This document shows, one piece after another, positions 36,114 to 45,066 of a stretch of 64,000 nt of DNA. The stretch comes from Aeoliella mucimassa. GTDB taxonomy: Bacteria; Planctomycetota; Planctomycetia; Pirellulales; Lacipirellulaceae. Each line of letters begins with the position of its first letter. Position 1 is the first letter of the stretch. The stretch spans positions 4,092,001 through 4,156,000 of the forward strand of contig NZ_CP036278.1 in assembly GCF_007748035.1 (NCBI RefSeq). Direction: 5' to 3'. The notes under the pieces were generated by a model that searched no databases, had not been told where the DNA came from, and was given only the letters and a program-made list of their open reading frames with translations. Position numbers and translations under genes: made by a program.

Positions 36114-37685
36114 ATGCCAGAGGCCATCACCAACAAGCTGCTGCACGATCTACGACGTAGCGAACTGATTGAGGACGACCAACTCGAGGCGTTTCTCAAG
36201 CAGCTTGCTTCGCGACACGGAGGGTCTGTACCTGATGCTCCCGAAGTGATCGCTGGCGAGCTGGTCGCCAACGGCCTGTTAACTGAATGGCAGTCCAAGA
36301 AATTGCTGGCCGGCAAGTACAAAGGCTTTCGCCTGGGCAAGTACAAACTGCTCGGCGAAGTCGGCAAAGGCGGCATGTCGGCCGTGTATCTGGCCGAACA
36401 TATCCTCATGCGTCGCCGGGTAGCGATTAAGGTGCTGCCTAAGGCCCGAGTGAAGGACTCTTCGTACCTCGAGCGTTTCCGGCTCGAAGCACGGGCGGTG
36501 GCCAAACTCGACGATCCCCACATTGTTCGCGCGTTCGATATCGATAACGAAGGCGACACCCATTACATCGTGATGGAGTATGTCGACGGGCAGGACCTGC
36601 ACCGCTTGGTCTCGCAGAATGGCCCGCTCGATCCCGACACCGCTGCCGATTACATCGCCCAGGCAGCCACCGGTCTGGCCCACGCTCACGAAAAAGAGCT
36701 GGTGCATCGCGACATCAAGCCGGCCAACCTGTTGGTCGACCGGGCTCAAACCGTGAAGCTGCTCGATCTTGGCCTGGCCAAACTGGCCGAGGAAGAACAA
36801 ACCTCCCTCACTCTGGCCAACGACGAAAACGTGCTCGGCACGGCCGACTACCTGGCCCCCGAGCAGGCGCTTAACAGCCACTCGGCCGATCATCGCAGCG
36901 ACATCTACAGCCTGGGTTGCACGCTTTACTTCCTGCTGACGGGTCGTCCCCCCTTCCCCGAAGGCACCATCTCCGAACGCCTGCTGAAGCATCAGGTGGA
37001 AGAACCGGAGAACCTACTGAAGCTGCGTCCCGACCTGCCGATGTCGCTCGTCGAGATCTGTCAGAAGATGATGCAGAAGCGGCCCGAGCTTCGCTTCGAA
37101 ACCGCAACCGAAGTGGCCGAGAAACTCACCCAATGGCTCGCCAGTCGCGGACGCACCGTGCGGGGCGGCAGCATCGAGCCCAGCGACGAAGGCAGCGGCG
37201 TCGGCAGCGGCATCCTCACCCGCTTTGCGGTCCGACCACCGAACAGCGCGATCGGCACTCCGCCGAGCAGCGAGACTATTTCGAACGTATCGGCCGATCG
37301 CGACACGAAGCGATTGAACGACTCGTCGGGCTCCGGCGTGTTCATCGACGACGACATCGCCCTGGCTCCGATTGAAGACGACGACGAGCCACGCAAGAAC
37401 AAAGACAAAGCCCGCTCGTCCGACGTACTCGGTGATGGCCCCACGAAGTCAAAGAGCGGCCCCTCGAGCAGCGGTCCTCCTACGATGTCGTTGCTTGAGG
37501 AAGAGTTCTCGAAGGAAGAGAAAGAAGTGAAGCCTCGCTTCTCAGGCGAGTACGAATACAACCCACTGCACCCGCCAGGATTCTCGAATCCCTACCAGAA
37601 GACCCCTTGGGGTCTGATCTTCGGCATCGGCGGAGCCATTCTCATTGTGCTGACAATCGTGTTGGTGATTATCAACAACAGTTAA
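36114..37685 (+). CDS. Membrane-anchored serine/threonine protein kinase
   Basis: 523 residues. An N-terminal region (1-75) with the planctomycete phrase [18 protein letters not shown] precedes a full kinase domain: glycine loop [14 protein letters not shown] (about 83), VAIKVLPK (about 104), [10 protein letters not shown] (about 198), metal motif DLG rather than DFG, and [21 protein letters not shown]. After residue 345 comes an acidic/Ser-rich linker, then a C-terminal helix [20 protein letters not shown] (about 498-517) as membrane anchor. There is no extracellular sensor beyond the short tail. Start ATG at 36114. Confidence 0.93.
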   Translation: MPEAITNKLLHDLRRSELIEDDQLEAFLKQLASRHGGSVPDAPEVIAGELVANGLLTEWQSKKLLAGKYKGFRLGKYKLLGEVGKGGMSAVYLAEHILMRRRVAIKVLPKARVKDSSYLERFRLEARAVAKLDDPHIVRAFDIDNEGDTHYIVMEYVDGQDLHRLVSQNGPLDPDTAADYIAQAATGLAHAHEKELVHRDIKPANLLVDRAQTVKLLDLGLAKLAEEEQTSLTLANDENVLGTADYLAPEQALNSHSADHRSDIYSLGCTLYFLLTGRPPFPEGTISERLLKHQVEEPENLLKLRPDLPMSLVEICQKMMQKRPELRFETATEVAEKLTQWLASRGRTVRGGSIEPSDEGSGVGSGILTRFAVRPPNSAIGTPPSSETISNVSADRDTKRLNDSSGSGVFIDDDIALAPIEDDDEPRKNKDKARSSDVLGDGPTKSKSGPSSSGPPTMSLLEEEFSKEEKEVKPRFSGEYEYNPLHPPGFSNPYQKTPWGLIFGIGGAILIVLTIVLVIINNS

Positions 37686-37768
37686 TCGCAGCTAGGCAAC
37701 GCTTCGACCGCAGCGATTTACATTTCATACTTGCTGGGTCTGCGTCGCTATCGCTCCGTGCCTGCACG

Positions 37769-38839
37769 CTACTGGGCGGTGATTTGCTCGATGCCGCCGG
37801 CGACTTGGGTTTTGTACCACTGGCAACCGAGCATCACGCAATTGATGCCCGATCCGATGCCGAGTAGGGCCAGCTTTTCGCCATCGGCTGCGGGACGCTC
37901 TTCCAGGCCGCGGGCCATGGTAATCGGCAGCGCGGCCGAACCGGTGTTGCCGAGCACTTCGAGCGTTGCGTAGTCGATCGCGGGATCGAGTTCGAGCGCG
38001 GCAAACAAGAGCTTGCGATGCGCGACGCCGACCTGATGACAGAACGTGCGATCGATGTCGTCGGGAGTCCACCCGGTATGTTGCTTGAATCGTTCGAAGG
38101 TTGCTTTGCCGGTCGCAATGCCTTCGTTCATCAGGGCCTCGCTGTCGGTCTGCATGAGTTCGACATGCCCATCGCTCTGACACAGGCCATGATGCTGGGT
38201 GCGGCAGTGAACCGCTCCCCCCAGCAAGCGATTGCCGGTTTGGCTCCGCTCGGCACTGGTTAGCACGAACGCCGCGCTGGCTGAGCCGATGGTGAGCGAG
38301 GCCACAGCCAACTTGATCTGGTTCCGCGTGAGCGACATATCGGCGTTCAGCTGGGCGATGGTGCCCTCGACCAGGTTGCGACCACTCTCGGTGCCAACCA
38401 CGAGCCCCGCTTCGATCTGGCCGAGCTCGATCATATTGGCCACCTGCACGATGCCATTCAGGAGTCCCAGGCACGCATTCGACAGGTCGTAAATCACGCA
38501 ATCGTCGGGCAGACCCAGCTCGTGATGCACCCGGCAAGCCGTGGCCGGCTCGAGAAAATCGCGGCAGACCGAACCATGCACCAGTGCCCCAATGTCGCTG
38601 GCAGCCAGACCGCTGGCCTCGAGCGCCCGACGAGCCGATTGGATACTAATGGTGCTGGGACGCGTTTGCGGGGCGTAGAAGCGACGCTCGGCGATACCGG
38701 TCATCAGCTCCAGCCGGCCTTCGGGGAGCTTCAGGCGCTGGTAGACCGGGGCCAATTGCTGTTCAATGGATGCGGTAGTTACGACTTCTGCCGGAAGCGT
38801 GTAACCAAGCGATTCGATGCAAACGCGAGAATACTGCAT
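37769..38839 (-). CDS. 3-oxoacyl-ACP synthase III family protein (thiolase fold)
   Basis: 356 residues with the Cys-His-Asn triad of the KAS III/FabH group: NACLGLLNG (Cys about 122), FCHQVGVAHR (His) and LGNTGSAALP (Asn). The N-terminus begins CIESLGYTLPAEVVT. The internal run IGSASAAFVLTSAE is typical. It may start fatty acid synthesis, or act in a specialised pathway such as olefin or secondary lipid synthesis (OleA-like); no oleB, oleC or oleD is near. The gene is divergent from the CPBP protease gene. Confidence 0.85.
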   Translation of the reverse strand: MQYSRVCIESLGYTLPAEVVTTASIEQQLAPVYQRLKLPEGRLELMTGIAERRFYAPQTRPSTISIQSARRALEASGLAASDIGALVHGSVCRDFLEPATACRVHHELGLPDDCVIYDLSNACLGLLNGIVQVANMIELGQIEAGLVVGTESGRNLVEGTIAQLNADMSLTRNQIKLAVASLTIGSASAAFVLTSAERSQTGNRLLGGAVHCRTQHHGLCQSDGHVELMQTDSEALMNEGIATGKATFERFKQHTGWTPDDIDRTFCHQVGVAHRKLLFAALELDPAIDYATLEVLGNTGSAALPITMARGLEERPAADGEKLALLGIGSGINCVMLGCQWYKTQVAGGIEQITAQ

Positions 38840-38930
38840 GGGAAACGACGGGGATGGAGTATCGGAAACCAGGAGTTAGAGCGTAGAGGTTCCACGTGCA
38901 TCGGTAAAGCGGCCCCGTGAGGAGCAAGAG

Positions 38931-39671
38931 ATGGCGGACAAACAACCAAAGACCCCCAGCGAGATCTCGGCCCAGGGCGAACTCATGGCGATCGGCATCG
39001 CCTGTGTGCTGCCGACCTTTGTGACACTCGCCTACTTCGTGGCCGCTGCCGAGATGGAGTCGGGCGTGCAGCAGGCTGTGTTTGCGGTGGCCAAAGTGGT
39101 GCAGTTTTCCCTGCCAGCCGCCTGGGTGGGACTCGTTTGCCGCGAGCGGCTCGGCTGGCCCGCCTGGAATCCCCGCGGCCTGGCACTCGGTATCGCGTTC
39201 GGGCTGGTGATCGCGGCGGCGACCTTCGGGCTGTACTTCTGGCTCAGCCCAACCGAGCTGATGCAGCAAGCATTGGTGCCTATTCGTGAGAAGATCACCG
39301 GCATGAACCTGAACTCGCCAGTCAAGTTCATCGGGCTTGGCGTGTTCTATTCGCTCTTTCACTCGCTATTAGAAGAGTACTACTGGCGGTGGTTCGTGTT
39401 TGGCCGGCTGCGCCGATTTGTGCCTGTTGGGGTTGCGATTGCCATCTCTTCGATAGCATTCGCAGCACATCACGTGGTGGTGCTCTGGGTCTATTTCTCC
39501 CACGCCCCCGCGGTCGCTCTATTGCTAGCAGCCGGGGTCGCGGTGGGGGGTGCATTTTGGGCTTGGCTTTATCATCGCACTCAATCTATATATTCCATAT
39601 GGGCAAGTCATCTTCTGGTCGACGCGGCCATATTTGGGGTTGGATACTTCATATCCGAACTATTAGCGTAA
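38931..39671 (+). CDS. CPBP family intramembrane metalloprotease
   Basis: 246 residues with about six to seven hydrophobic helices. CPBP (CAAX protease and bacteriocin-processing) signatures: EEYYWRWFVFG (motif EExxxR, about 145), FAAHHVV (motif 2 His) and WASHLLVDA (motif 3). The catalytic Glu and His sit inside the membrane. These proteins process small membrane peptides or modify signalling; no bacteriocin genes are nearby. Start ATG at 38931 with a GAGGAG ribosome site upstream. Confidence 0.9.
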   Translation: MADKQPKTPSEISAQGELMAIGIACVLPTFVTLAYFVAAAEMESGVQQAVFAVAKVVQFSLPAAWVGLVCRERLGWPAWNPRGLALGIAFGLVIAAATFGLYFWLSPTELMQQALVPIREKITGMNLNSPVKFIGLGVFYSLFHSLLEEYYWRWFVFGRLRRFVPVGVAIAISSIAFAAHHVVVLWVYFSHAPAVALLLAAGVAVGGAFWAWLYHRTQSIYSIWASHLLVDAAIFGVGYFISELLA

Positions 39672-40266
39672 CGACCTACCCCAACTAGGCGACTCAACAT
39701 CTACGGACCCCCACGGCTCGCTAGCACACCATGTTGTGCACTTTAATTTTTTTGAGCCAAATGAGGGAAAGCTCTTGCTATTTTAGCTTTGCCTCTTAAA
39801 GTTACTCCTTATCTGACTTGCATCCTTCCTGCTTGCCGCGTGACACGGCATCACATTTTGGAGTTCTGCAGAAGACGTTCGATAGGGAAATCGGGAGTTA
39901 TTCGTGGGGAGCGCTTATTGGAGCTGCTCTGGCGGATGAATAAGCAATTTTAGTTTCGTTATACATTCGTGCACAGGATGGCACGATGATAGCTAGTTCA
40001 TCGCTTTAGCATCGCCATACCCCTTCCTCCTGTTGACCAAGCAGCCGCTTGGTTGAACATACCAGCCATCCAGGTACCGTAGACTGGCAGCAGAGGCCTA
40101 GTACGGTATCGCTACGGTTGTTTTTTCACTTTCTTCGTCCATGCTCTACTTCGCAACGGCAAGTGAGTAGCACTCTTTCGACGATGAAGGCCCTCGATCT
40201 TCGGATCCCCTTGGGCTCAGTCTGTGCAAAGCCGCTACTCGCTACTTTCCCAGGGAGTGAAGAAAG
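39672..40266. other. 595-bp intergenic region
   Basis: No convincing gene. It has a small hairpin ACCAAGC-AGCC-GCTTGGT (40036-40053). The longest frame inside (77 codons, 40049-40282) overlaps the next gene and looks accidental. Lower G+C than the flanking genes. It should contain the promoter of the amidotransferase-like gene. Confidence 0.4.
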
Positions 40267-41010
40267 ATGTCGAAACCAGTGATTGGTTTGAATGCTGACT
40301 ATCGTGCGGCCAACGGTGATACCCCGGCCTTCTCTTACGTCGGTGCTGGCTACTACGATGCAATCCTCAAAGCGGATGCGATTCCGCTTGTGCTTCCGCC
40401 TTTGGAAGAGATGGACGATTTAAACCAAGTACTCGATTTGCTGGATGGGGTTCTGCTGGTCGGCGGTGCCGATCTCGATCCTCGTCGCGATGGCTGGATG
40501 CTTCATCCCACAGTACGACCTCTTGATCCCCGCCGCGAAGTGTTCGACCGTGCCTTGGCTCGCCTGGTTTGCGAGCGCCGGATTCCTGTATTCGGTATTG
40601 GTGCTGGCATGCAATTGTTGAACGTCACCTTGGGTGGCAACCTGCTGCTTCACATCCCCGAAGATCGCCCCGACGCATTGCCTCACCGTGATGCCCTTGA
40701 TCCACAACACCGCCACACGCTGGAAATCATGCCTGGCTCGCTGCTCGATCGCGTGTATGGCGATGGCGAACTACGCGTGAACAGCCGTCACCATATGGCC
40801 ATCGATGAATTGGCCGACGGATTTGCCGTGACTGCGAAATGCCCCGATGGCATCATCGAAGGCATTGAATACCAGGGCGAAGATTGGTTTGCCCTCGGCA
40901 CCCAGTTCCACCCCGAAGCCAACACCGCATCGGCTTTGGACATGCGTATTTTTGAAGAGTTCGTCATTGGCACCAAGGAAAACGCCGAAGCGATTCGTTT
41001 GGTTGCCTAA
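40267..41010 (+). CDS. Class I glutamine amidotransferase-like (peptidase C26 / PuuD-like), no catalytic Cys
   Basis: 247 residues with the peptidase C26 fold: IGLNADYR at the start, LDGVLLVGGADLDP (about 60-75), and a C-terminal GTQFHPEA with the family His and Glu. At the nucleophile elbow, where relatives have GICRG, it reads FGIGAGMQLLNV, so Cys is replaced by Gly. Relatives hydrolyse gamma-glutamyl-GABA in putrescine breakdown. Without the Cys this copy should not act as a usual amidase; it may be a binding or regulatory protein, or use another residue. Confidence 0.85.
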   Translation: MSKPVIGLNADYRAANGDTPAFSYVGAGYYDAILKADAIPLVLPPLEEMDDLNQVLDLLDGVLLVGGADLDPRRDGWMLHPTVRPLDPRREVFDRALARLVCERRIPVFGIGAGMQLLNVTLGGNLLLHIPEDRPDALPHRDALDPQHRHTLEIMPGSLLDRVYGDGELRVNSRHHMAIDELADGFAVTAKCPDGIIEGIEYQGEDWFALGTQFHPEANTASALDMRIFEEFVIGTKENAEAIRLVA

Positions 41011-41082
41011 CCAAAAGACACCTCGTTGAAGTCTTCCTCCCGCCAGCGACAGGATGTTGCTCAACGCGGAATGCCTCCGACC

Positions 41083-41126
41083 AACGCGTCATGCACACGG
41101 ATCGTGCATGACGCGTTTGGCTTTTA
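41083..41126. terminator. Bidirectional terminator
   Basis: A perfect 14-bp stem AACGCGTCATGCAC / GTGCATGACGCGTT with a 7-base loop, followed by TGGCTTTT. It lies between two convergent genes (stops at 41010 and 41178), so it can serve both. Confidence 0.8.
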
Positions 41127-41177
41127 TGGAGCGTGTTCGCGGTTCGCGAATCGCTCTTTCTAGGTTCAGCAACGGCT

Positions 41178-41756
41178 TTAGCTGATCTTGGTGCCAAGCA
41201 CCTCGAGAAACGCCCGCATCCAGTTGGCGTTCGCCGGCCAGGCGGGAGCGGTAACTAGCTTGCCATCGGTGATCGCGCTATCGAGTCCGGCCGAGGGGGT
41301 GTCCCAGGTCGCGCCGGCCGCTTCCAGCTCGGGACGCACTGTGGGGTAAGCCTGGCAGCGTTTGCCTTCCACCACCTTGGCAGCCGCCAGGATCAGCGGG
41401 GCATGGCACGTTGCGGCAATCGGCTTGTCGGCCGCGGCGAACTGCTGCACTAGCTCGATCACTCGCGAGTCGATCGCCAGGTACTCGGGAGAACGCCCAC
41501 CTGGCAGCACCAGCGCGTCGTAGTCGTCGGCCTTGGCTTCGGCAAACGCAGCAGTGACAGGGAAGTTATGCCCCCGCTTCTCGCTGTAGGTTTGCTGACC
41601 TTCGAAATCGTGAATCGCGGTGGCCACGGAGTCGCCCGCCACTTTATCGGGGCAGACGATATCGACCGTGTGCCCCACCATTTGCAGAATCTGCAGCGGC
41701 ACCATGGCCTCGTAATCTTCGACGAAGTCGCCGACTAGCATCAGGATCTTAGACAT
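41178..41756 (-). CDS. DJ-1/PfpI family protein
   Basis: 192 residues with the DJ-1 family fold: KILMLVGDFVEDYEAMVPLQ (Glu at the active-site position), DALVLPGG, and nucleophile elbow ATCHAPLIL (Cys about 117). It is full length. Members are peptidases, glyoxalase/deglycase enzymes or stress proteins. Here the catalytic Cys and Glu are kept. It is followed 48 bp upstream on the same strand by a thioesterase gene. Confidence 0.9.
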   Translation of the reverse strand: MSKILMLVGDFVEDYEAMVPLQILQMVGHTVDIVCPDKVAGDSVATAIHDFEGQQTYSEKRGHNFPVTAAFAEAKADDYDALVLPGGRSPEYLAIDSRVIELVQQFAAADKPIAATCHAPLILAAAKVVEGKRCQAYPTVRPELEAAGATWDTPSAGLDSAITDGKLVTAPAWPANANWMRAFLEVLGTKIS

Positions 41757-41803
41757 AATTGAGTTCCGGAGTGTTATGGAAGCGAGGAAGCGGCGATCGG
41801 TGG

Positions 41804-42202
41804 CTACTCTTTCATCAGCAGATACTCTGGCAAACGCTGCAGATTGCCTTGGCGGTCAATACAGGCGATCGTGCTCGAACCTTCGGCGATGAGCAGCCCG
41901 TCGCGGTACACCATGTACTCGTTGTCGATGCGGGCACCTCGCGCGCGAGTGACCCGTACCTTGATGTCGAGGATATCGCCAAATCGTGCGGGCATGCGAT
42001 AGTTGCAAGCGATCTTGTTCACCACCAGAAAGATGCCATCTCGCTCGAGATCGGCATACTCGTGCCCCCACTCCCTTAGATGGTACAGCCGGGCCACTTC
42101 GAAATACTTGATGAAGTTGGCATGGTGCACCACCCCCTGGGCGTCGGTCTCGTAGTAGCGAACCTCGAGTGGGAATTGGAATTCATGAGACACTTTTTGC
42201 AC
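41804..42202 (-). CDS. Acyl-CoA thioesterase (YbgC/4HBT hotdog family)
   Basis: 132 residues. The catalytic phrase VRYYETDAQGVVHHANFIKYFE carries the Asp and HxNxxxYFE pattern of 4-hydroxybenzoyl-CoA/YbgC thioesterases. The rest has the hotdog strand pattern (DILDIKVRVTRARGARI, EGSSTIACID). It hydrolyses acyl-CoA or acyl-ACP; the exact substrate is unknown. Start ATG at 42202. Confidence 0.88.
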   Translation of the reverse strand: MQKVSHEFQFPLEVRYYETDAQGVVHHANFIKYFEVARLYHLREWGHEYADLERDGIFLVVNKIACNYRMPARFGDILDIKVRVTRARGARIDNEYMVYRDGLLIAEGSSTIACIDRQGNLQRLPEYLLMKE

Positions 42203-42437
42203 ATCCCTCCGTGTTGAAGCCAGTCGGATCGTCGCCTTTATCTTAGTAATTTCCCTGGCAGGTGGCTTCCCGGGGGTTCCGGCAAATGCGGCCGTCCGGT
42301 CGGGCCCGGTCGAGGGGGCTTGCGTTGAATGAAACGCCGATTTCGCCTATAGTTACGGCGACAAGCGGCCCCCTTTCCCGACGGTTCGTAGATGCCGGGC
42401 ATGGTGGTCGCAGGGCATTTGAAACGAAAGCTACCAC

Positions 42438-42935
42438 ATGAGCATAGGCGAAGGAGCGGGAACCGAATTTGCAACCGCGCGTGGTCGCGACTATCCCTCC
42501 ATCCGACAATTCACCGTATTTCTTGAGAATCGTGTCGGACAGTTGCTGGAAGTGATTCGCAAATTCCACGGCAGTCAGGTCCGAATCGTGGCTCTGAGTA
42601 TCTCGGATGCCACGGAGTGCGCCCTGGTACGGTTTCTGCTTAGCGATCCCGAAGCGGGCCGCGAGATCCTGGAACGGGCCGGTCTGGCGATCGTCGAGTC
42701 CGACCTGCTGGGAGTCGAGCTACCAGAGACGCCGCAGCCAATGCTCGATTTGTGCACCGCTTTGCTCGCAGCCGAGGTGAACATTACTCAGGTCTACCCG
42801 CTGCTCGCTCGCCCAACCGGCCAGCCGGCCGTGGCGATCATGGTCGATAATACAGAGATGGCGCTCGACACCCTCTCGAATCGAGGGTTTCGAATGATTA
42901 ACGAAGACGAGCTCAGGCAATACGATTCGCAATAA
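42438..42935 (+). CDS. Tandem ACT-domain protein
   Basis: 165 residues with two ACT-type repeats: residues about 22-90 (IRQFTVFLENRVGQLLEVIRKF, then IVALSISD) and about 95-155 (LCTALLAAEVNITQVYPL, PAVAIMVDN). ACT domains bind amino acids and regulate metabolic enzymes; no catalytic domain is present, so this is a stand-alone regulator or ligand-binding protein. It is not a full IlvN or GcvR by length. The next gene starts 38 bp later. Confidence 0.8.
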   Translation: MSIGEGAGTEFATARGRDYPSIRQFTVFLENRVGQLLEVIRKFHGSQVRIVALSISDATECALVRFLLSDPEAGREILERAGLAIVESDLLGVELPETPQPMLDLCTALLAAEVNITQVYPLLARPTGQPAVAIMVDNTEMALDTLSNRGFRMINEDELRQYDSQ

Positions 42936-42973
42936 TTCGGCGCATCGTGGGTTAGAGAAGAAATACGACATCC

Positions 42974-43690
42974 ATGGCCATACAAGTTACATGTCCCGGT
43001 TGCCTGAAGCGATTCAGTGTCGGCGACCAGCACGCGGGTAAACAAGGCCCGTGCCCGAACTGCAAAAAGACGATCACCATTCCCAAGCTGGAAGATCAGG
43101 TGATCGTACACGAGGCGCCGCCCGAGGGGCCGGTCGACTCACAGGGCCGCAGTGTCCTCAAGACCTATCGCAAGAAAGACGCCAAGTTCTCGCCGATCAT
43201 GGCAGGCGTTGCCGTCGGCGTGGTGGTACTGGCCGTGGTGGCCGCGGTGCTGATGAAGTCGGCCGTCCAAGCCGACAGCCTAGCTTCTATCGCCATCATG
43301 GCAGTTGCCGCAGCAGTGCTGGCTCCGCCGATCGTGGCTGGCGGCTACATGTTCCTGCGCGACGACGAACTCGAACCTTACCGTGGTACCATGCTCTGGG
43401 TGCGAGCCATTGCCTGTGGACTCGGATTCGTAGTTGCCTGGCTGCTCTATGGATTTATCCTCAGTCGATTCACCACGCCTGAAGACATCGTAGCGGGCCT
43501 CGAATGGTGGCAACTGCTAATTCCTTTGGTCGTGATGTTCATGGTCGGGCTTTTGGCAAGCTACACAAGCCTCGACCTGGAACCGATCAGCGCGATCATG
43601 CTCTTCGCCCTATTCTTCATCAGCACGGGACTGCTGCGAGTGGTCATGGACCTGCCCTTCGTACCTGGCCTGGTGTTTGGTAGCAACTGA
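42974..43690 (+). CDS. Membrane protein with N-terminal zinc ribbon
   Basis: 238 residues. N-terminal zinc ribbon CPGCLKRF and CPNCKKTITIP (four Cys, about residues 6-30), a short linker, and five hydrophobic helices between about 75 and 235. This zinc-ribbon plus membrane design is common in planctomycetes; function is unknown. It is tightly spaced after the ACT gene and before the HD gene. Confidence 0.7.
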   Translation: MAIQVTCPGCLKRFSVGDQHAGKQGPCPNCKKTITIPKLEDQVIVHEAPPEGPVDSQGRSVLKTYRKKDAKFSPIMAGVAVGVVVLAVVAAVLMKSAVQADSLASIAIMAVAAAVLAPPIVAGGYMFLRDDELEPYRGTMLWVRAIACGLGFVVAWLLYGFILSRFTTPEDIVAGLEWWQLLIPLVVMFMVGLLASYTSLDLEPISAIMLFALFFISTGLLRVVMDLPFVPGLVFGSN

Positions 43691-43704
43691 GTACGACACC
43701 CGCG

Positions 43705-45027
43705 ATGCCCCATCCTTATGCTGCCATTCCTGAGTTTGCCGAGCGGTACTCGACGAGCGGGCTCATGCGAATGCCGCCGTGCGACGATATCCCCCTCACC
43801 CCGCGGGTGCGGCGATTGATCGACACGCCTGCGTTTCAGCGTTTGAAGCAGGTATCGCAACTCGGGCTCGTACGGATGGTCTATCCCGGCGCGGGGCACT
43901 CGCGCTTTGAACACTCCCTCGGCACGTATCGTACCGCCCTGCAGTTTCTCGAACGACTCTCCGGCGACGACCGTTTCACCGCGGCAGTCTCATCGCGCCA
44001 GGCAGAGTTGTTCCTGCTAGCCGCGCTGCTGCACGATGTAGGGCACTGGCCGTATTGCCATCCGCTGGAAGACATCGCTGCCGAAGGCGTGGTGGTCCAC
44101 GAGCAACTCGCCCGCCAGGCGATTACCACAGGTCCTCTGGCCGAAGCGCTGGCAGACGACTGGCAGGTCGACCCTGCCGAAGTGGCCGACCTGATTGCTG
44201 GAAGTACCACATCAACTGGCGATGAGATCGTCGCCAGCATGCTTTCGGGGCCGATCGATGTCGATAAAATCGACTACCTGGCGCGCGATAGCCGTCACTG
44301 CGGAGTGCCCTACGGCCAAAACTTCGACCAGTCCCGGTTGGTTGCGAGCTTGTGTCTGAACGAAGCGGGCAATCGCATCGCAGTGACCGACAAAGGGAAG
44401 ACTGCTGCGGAGCTAATGGTGTTCGCAAGGTACGTGATGTTTAGTGAAGTCTACTGGCATCACGCGGTGCGTTCGTCCACGGCGATGTTGCAGCGGGCGG
44501 TGTTCGATGTGACCGACCGGCTGGATTGGGCGTATCTGTTTGCGTCGAGCGATGCCCAGTTTGCCGAACACCTTCGACAGCATACCACCAACATTCCCGC
44601 ATCCGCTCTGGTGGAAAGTTTGTTTGGCACGCAACGTTCGCTGTTCAAACGCCTGGCCCAATACAGCTATCTGGATTCGCCAGAATTGCATACCAAACTC
44701 GCCCGCCAGCCTTACGCCTGGCTCGTGGAGCGTAGCAGCCAACTTGCCGAATGCCTGACCAAGCAATTGGGAATCGATGTCGCCCCGCACGAAGTGCTGA
44801 TTGATGCTCCTCCGACCAAGCTCGAGGTGCAGTTCAACGTCGATGTCTGTTACACCAAACGCGATGCGTACCGCCCACTAGGCGAAGTCTCGCCAGTGGT
44901 GCGAACGTTGGCTCGCGAGCAGTTCGACAACTACGTAAAGCAAGTGCGGGTGTTCGTCGCGCCGCGCGTCGCACAGGCCGCCCGCGGAGTAGACATCGAC
45001 CGACTGCTCGACGAAGTGACCAGCTAG
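43705..45027 (+). CDS. HD-domain phosphohydrolase
   Basis: 440 residues. HD motifs in order: HSRFEHSLGTYRTA (first His), LLHDVGHWPYCHPLE (HD pair), MLSGPIDVDKIDYLARDSRHCG (distal Asp). This is the SamHD1/dGTPase-like group of HD proteins. The N-terminal FQRLKQVSQLGLVRMVYPGA matches the same group. Likely a nucleotide or phosphate-ester hydrolase; substrate unknown. ATG at 43705, 14 bp after the previous gene. Confidence 0.85.
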   Translation: MPHPYAAIPEFAERYSTSGLMRMPPCDDIPLTPRVRRLIDTPAFQRLKQVSQLGLVRMVYPGAGHSRFEHSLGTYRTALQFLERLSGDDRFTAAVSSRQAELFLLAALLHDVGHWPYCHPLEDIAAEGVVVHEQLARQAITTGPLAEALADDWQVDPAEVADLIAGSTTSTGDEIVASMLSGPIDVDKIDYLARDSRHCGVPYGQNFDQSRLVASLCLNEAGNRIAVTDKGKTAAELMVFARYVMFSEVYWHHAVRSSTAMLQRAVFDVTDRLDWAYLFASSDAQFAEHLRQHTTNIPASALVESLFGTQRSLFKRLAQYSYLDSPELHTKLARQPYAWLVERSSQLAECLTKQLGIDVAPHEVLIDAPPTKLEVQFNVDVCYTKRDAYRPLGEVSPVVRTLAREQFDNYVKQVRVFVAPRVAQAARGVDIDRLLDEVTS

Positions 45028-45066
45028 ACCACTGAAAGCTTTCGTCGAAGCCATTCGCTCGACAGA

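Noticed and set aside
35870-36559. 229-codon minus-strand frame across the start of the Ser/Thr kinase
   Set aside because: Overlaps the real kinase gene and lacks any domain; Ser/Arg-rich shadow.
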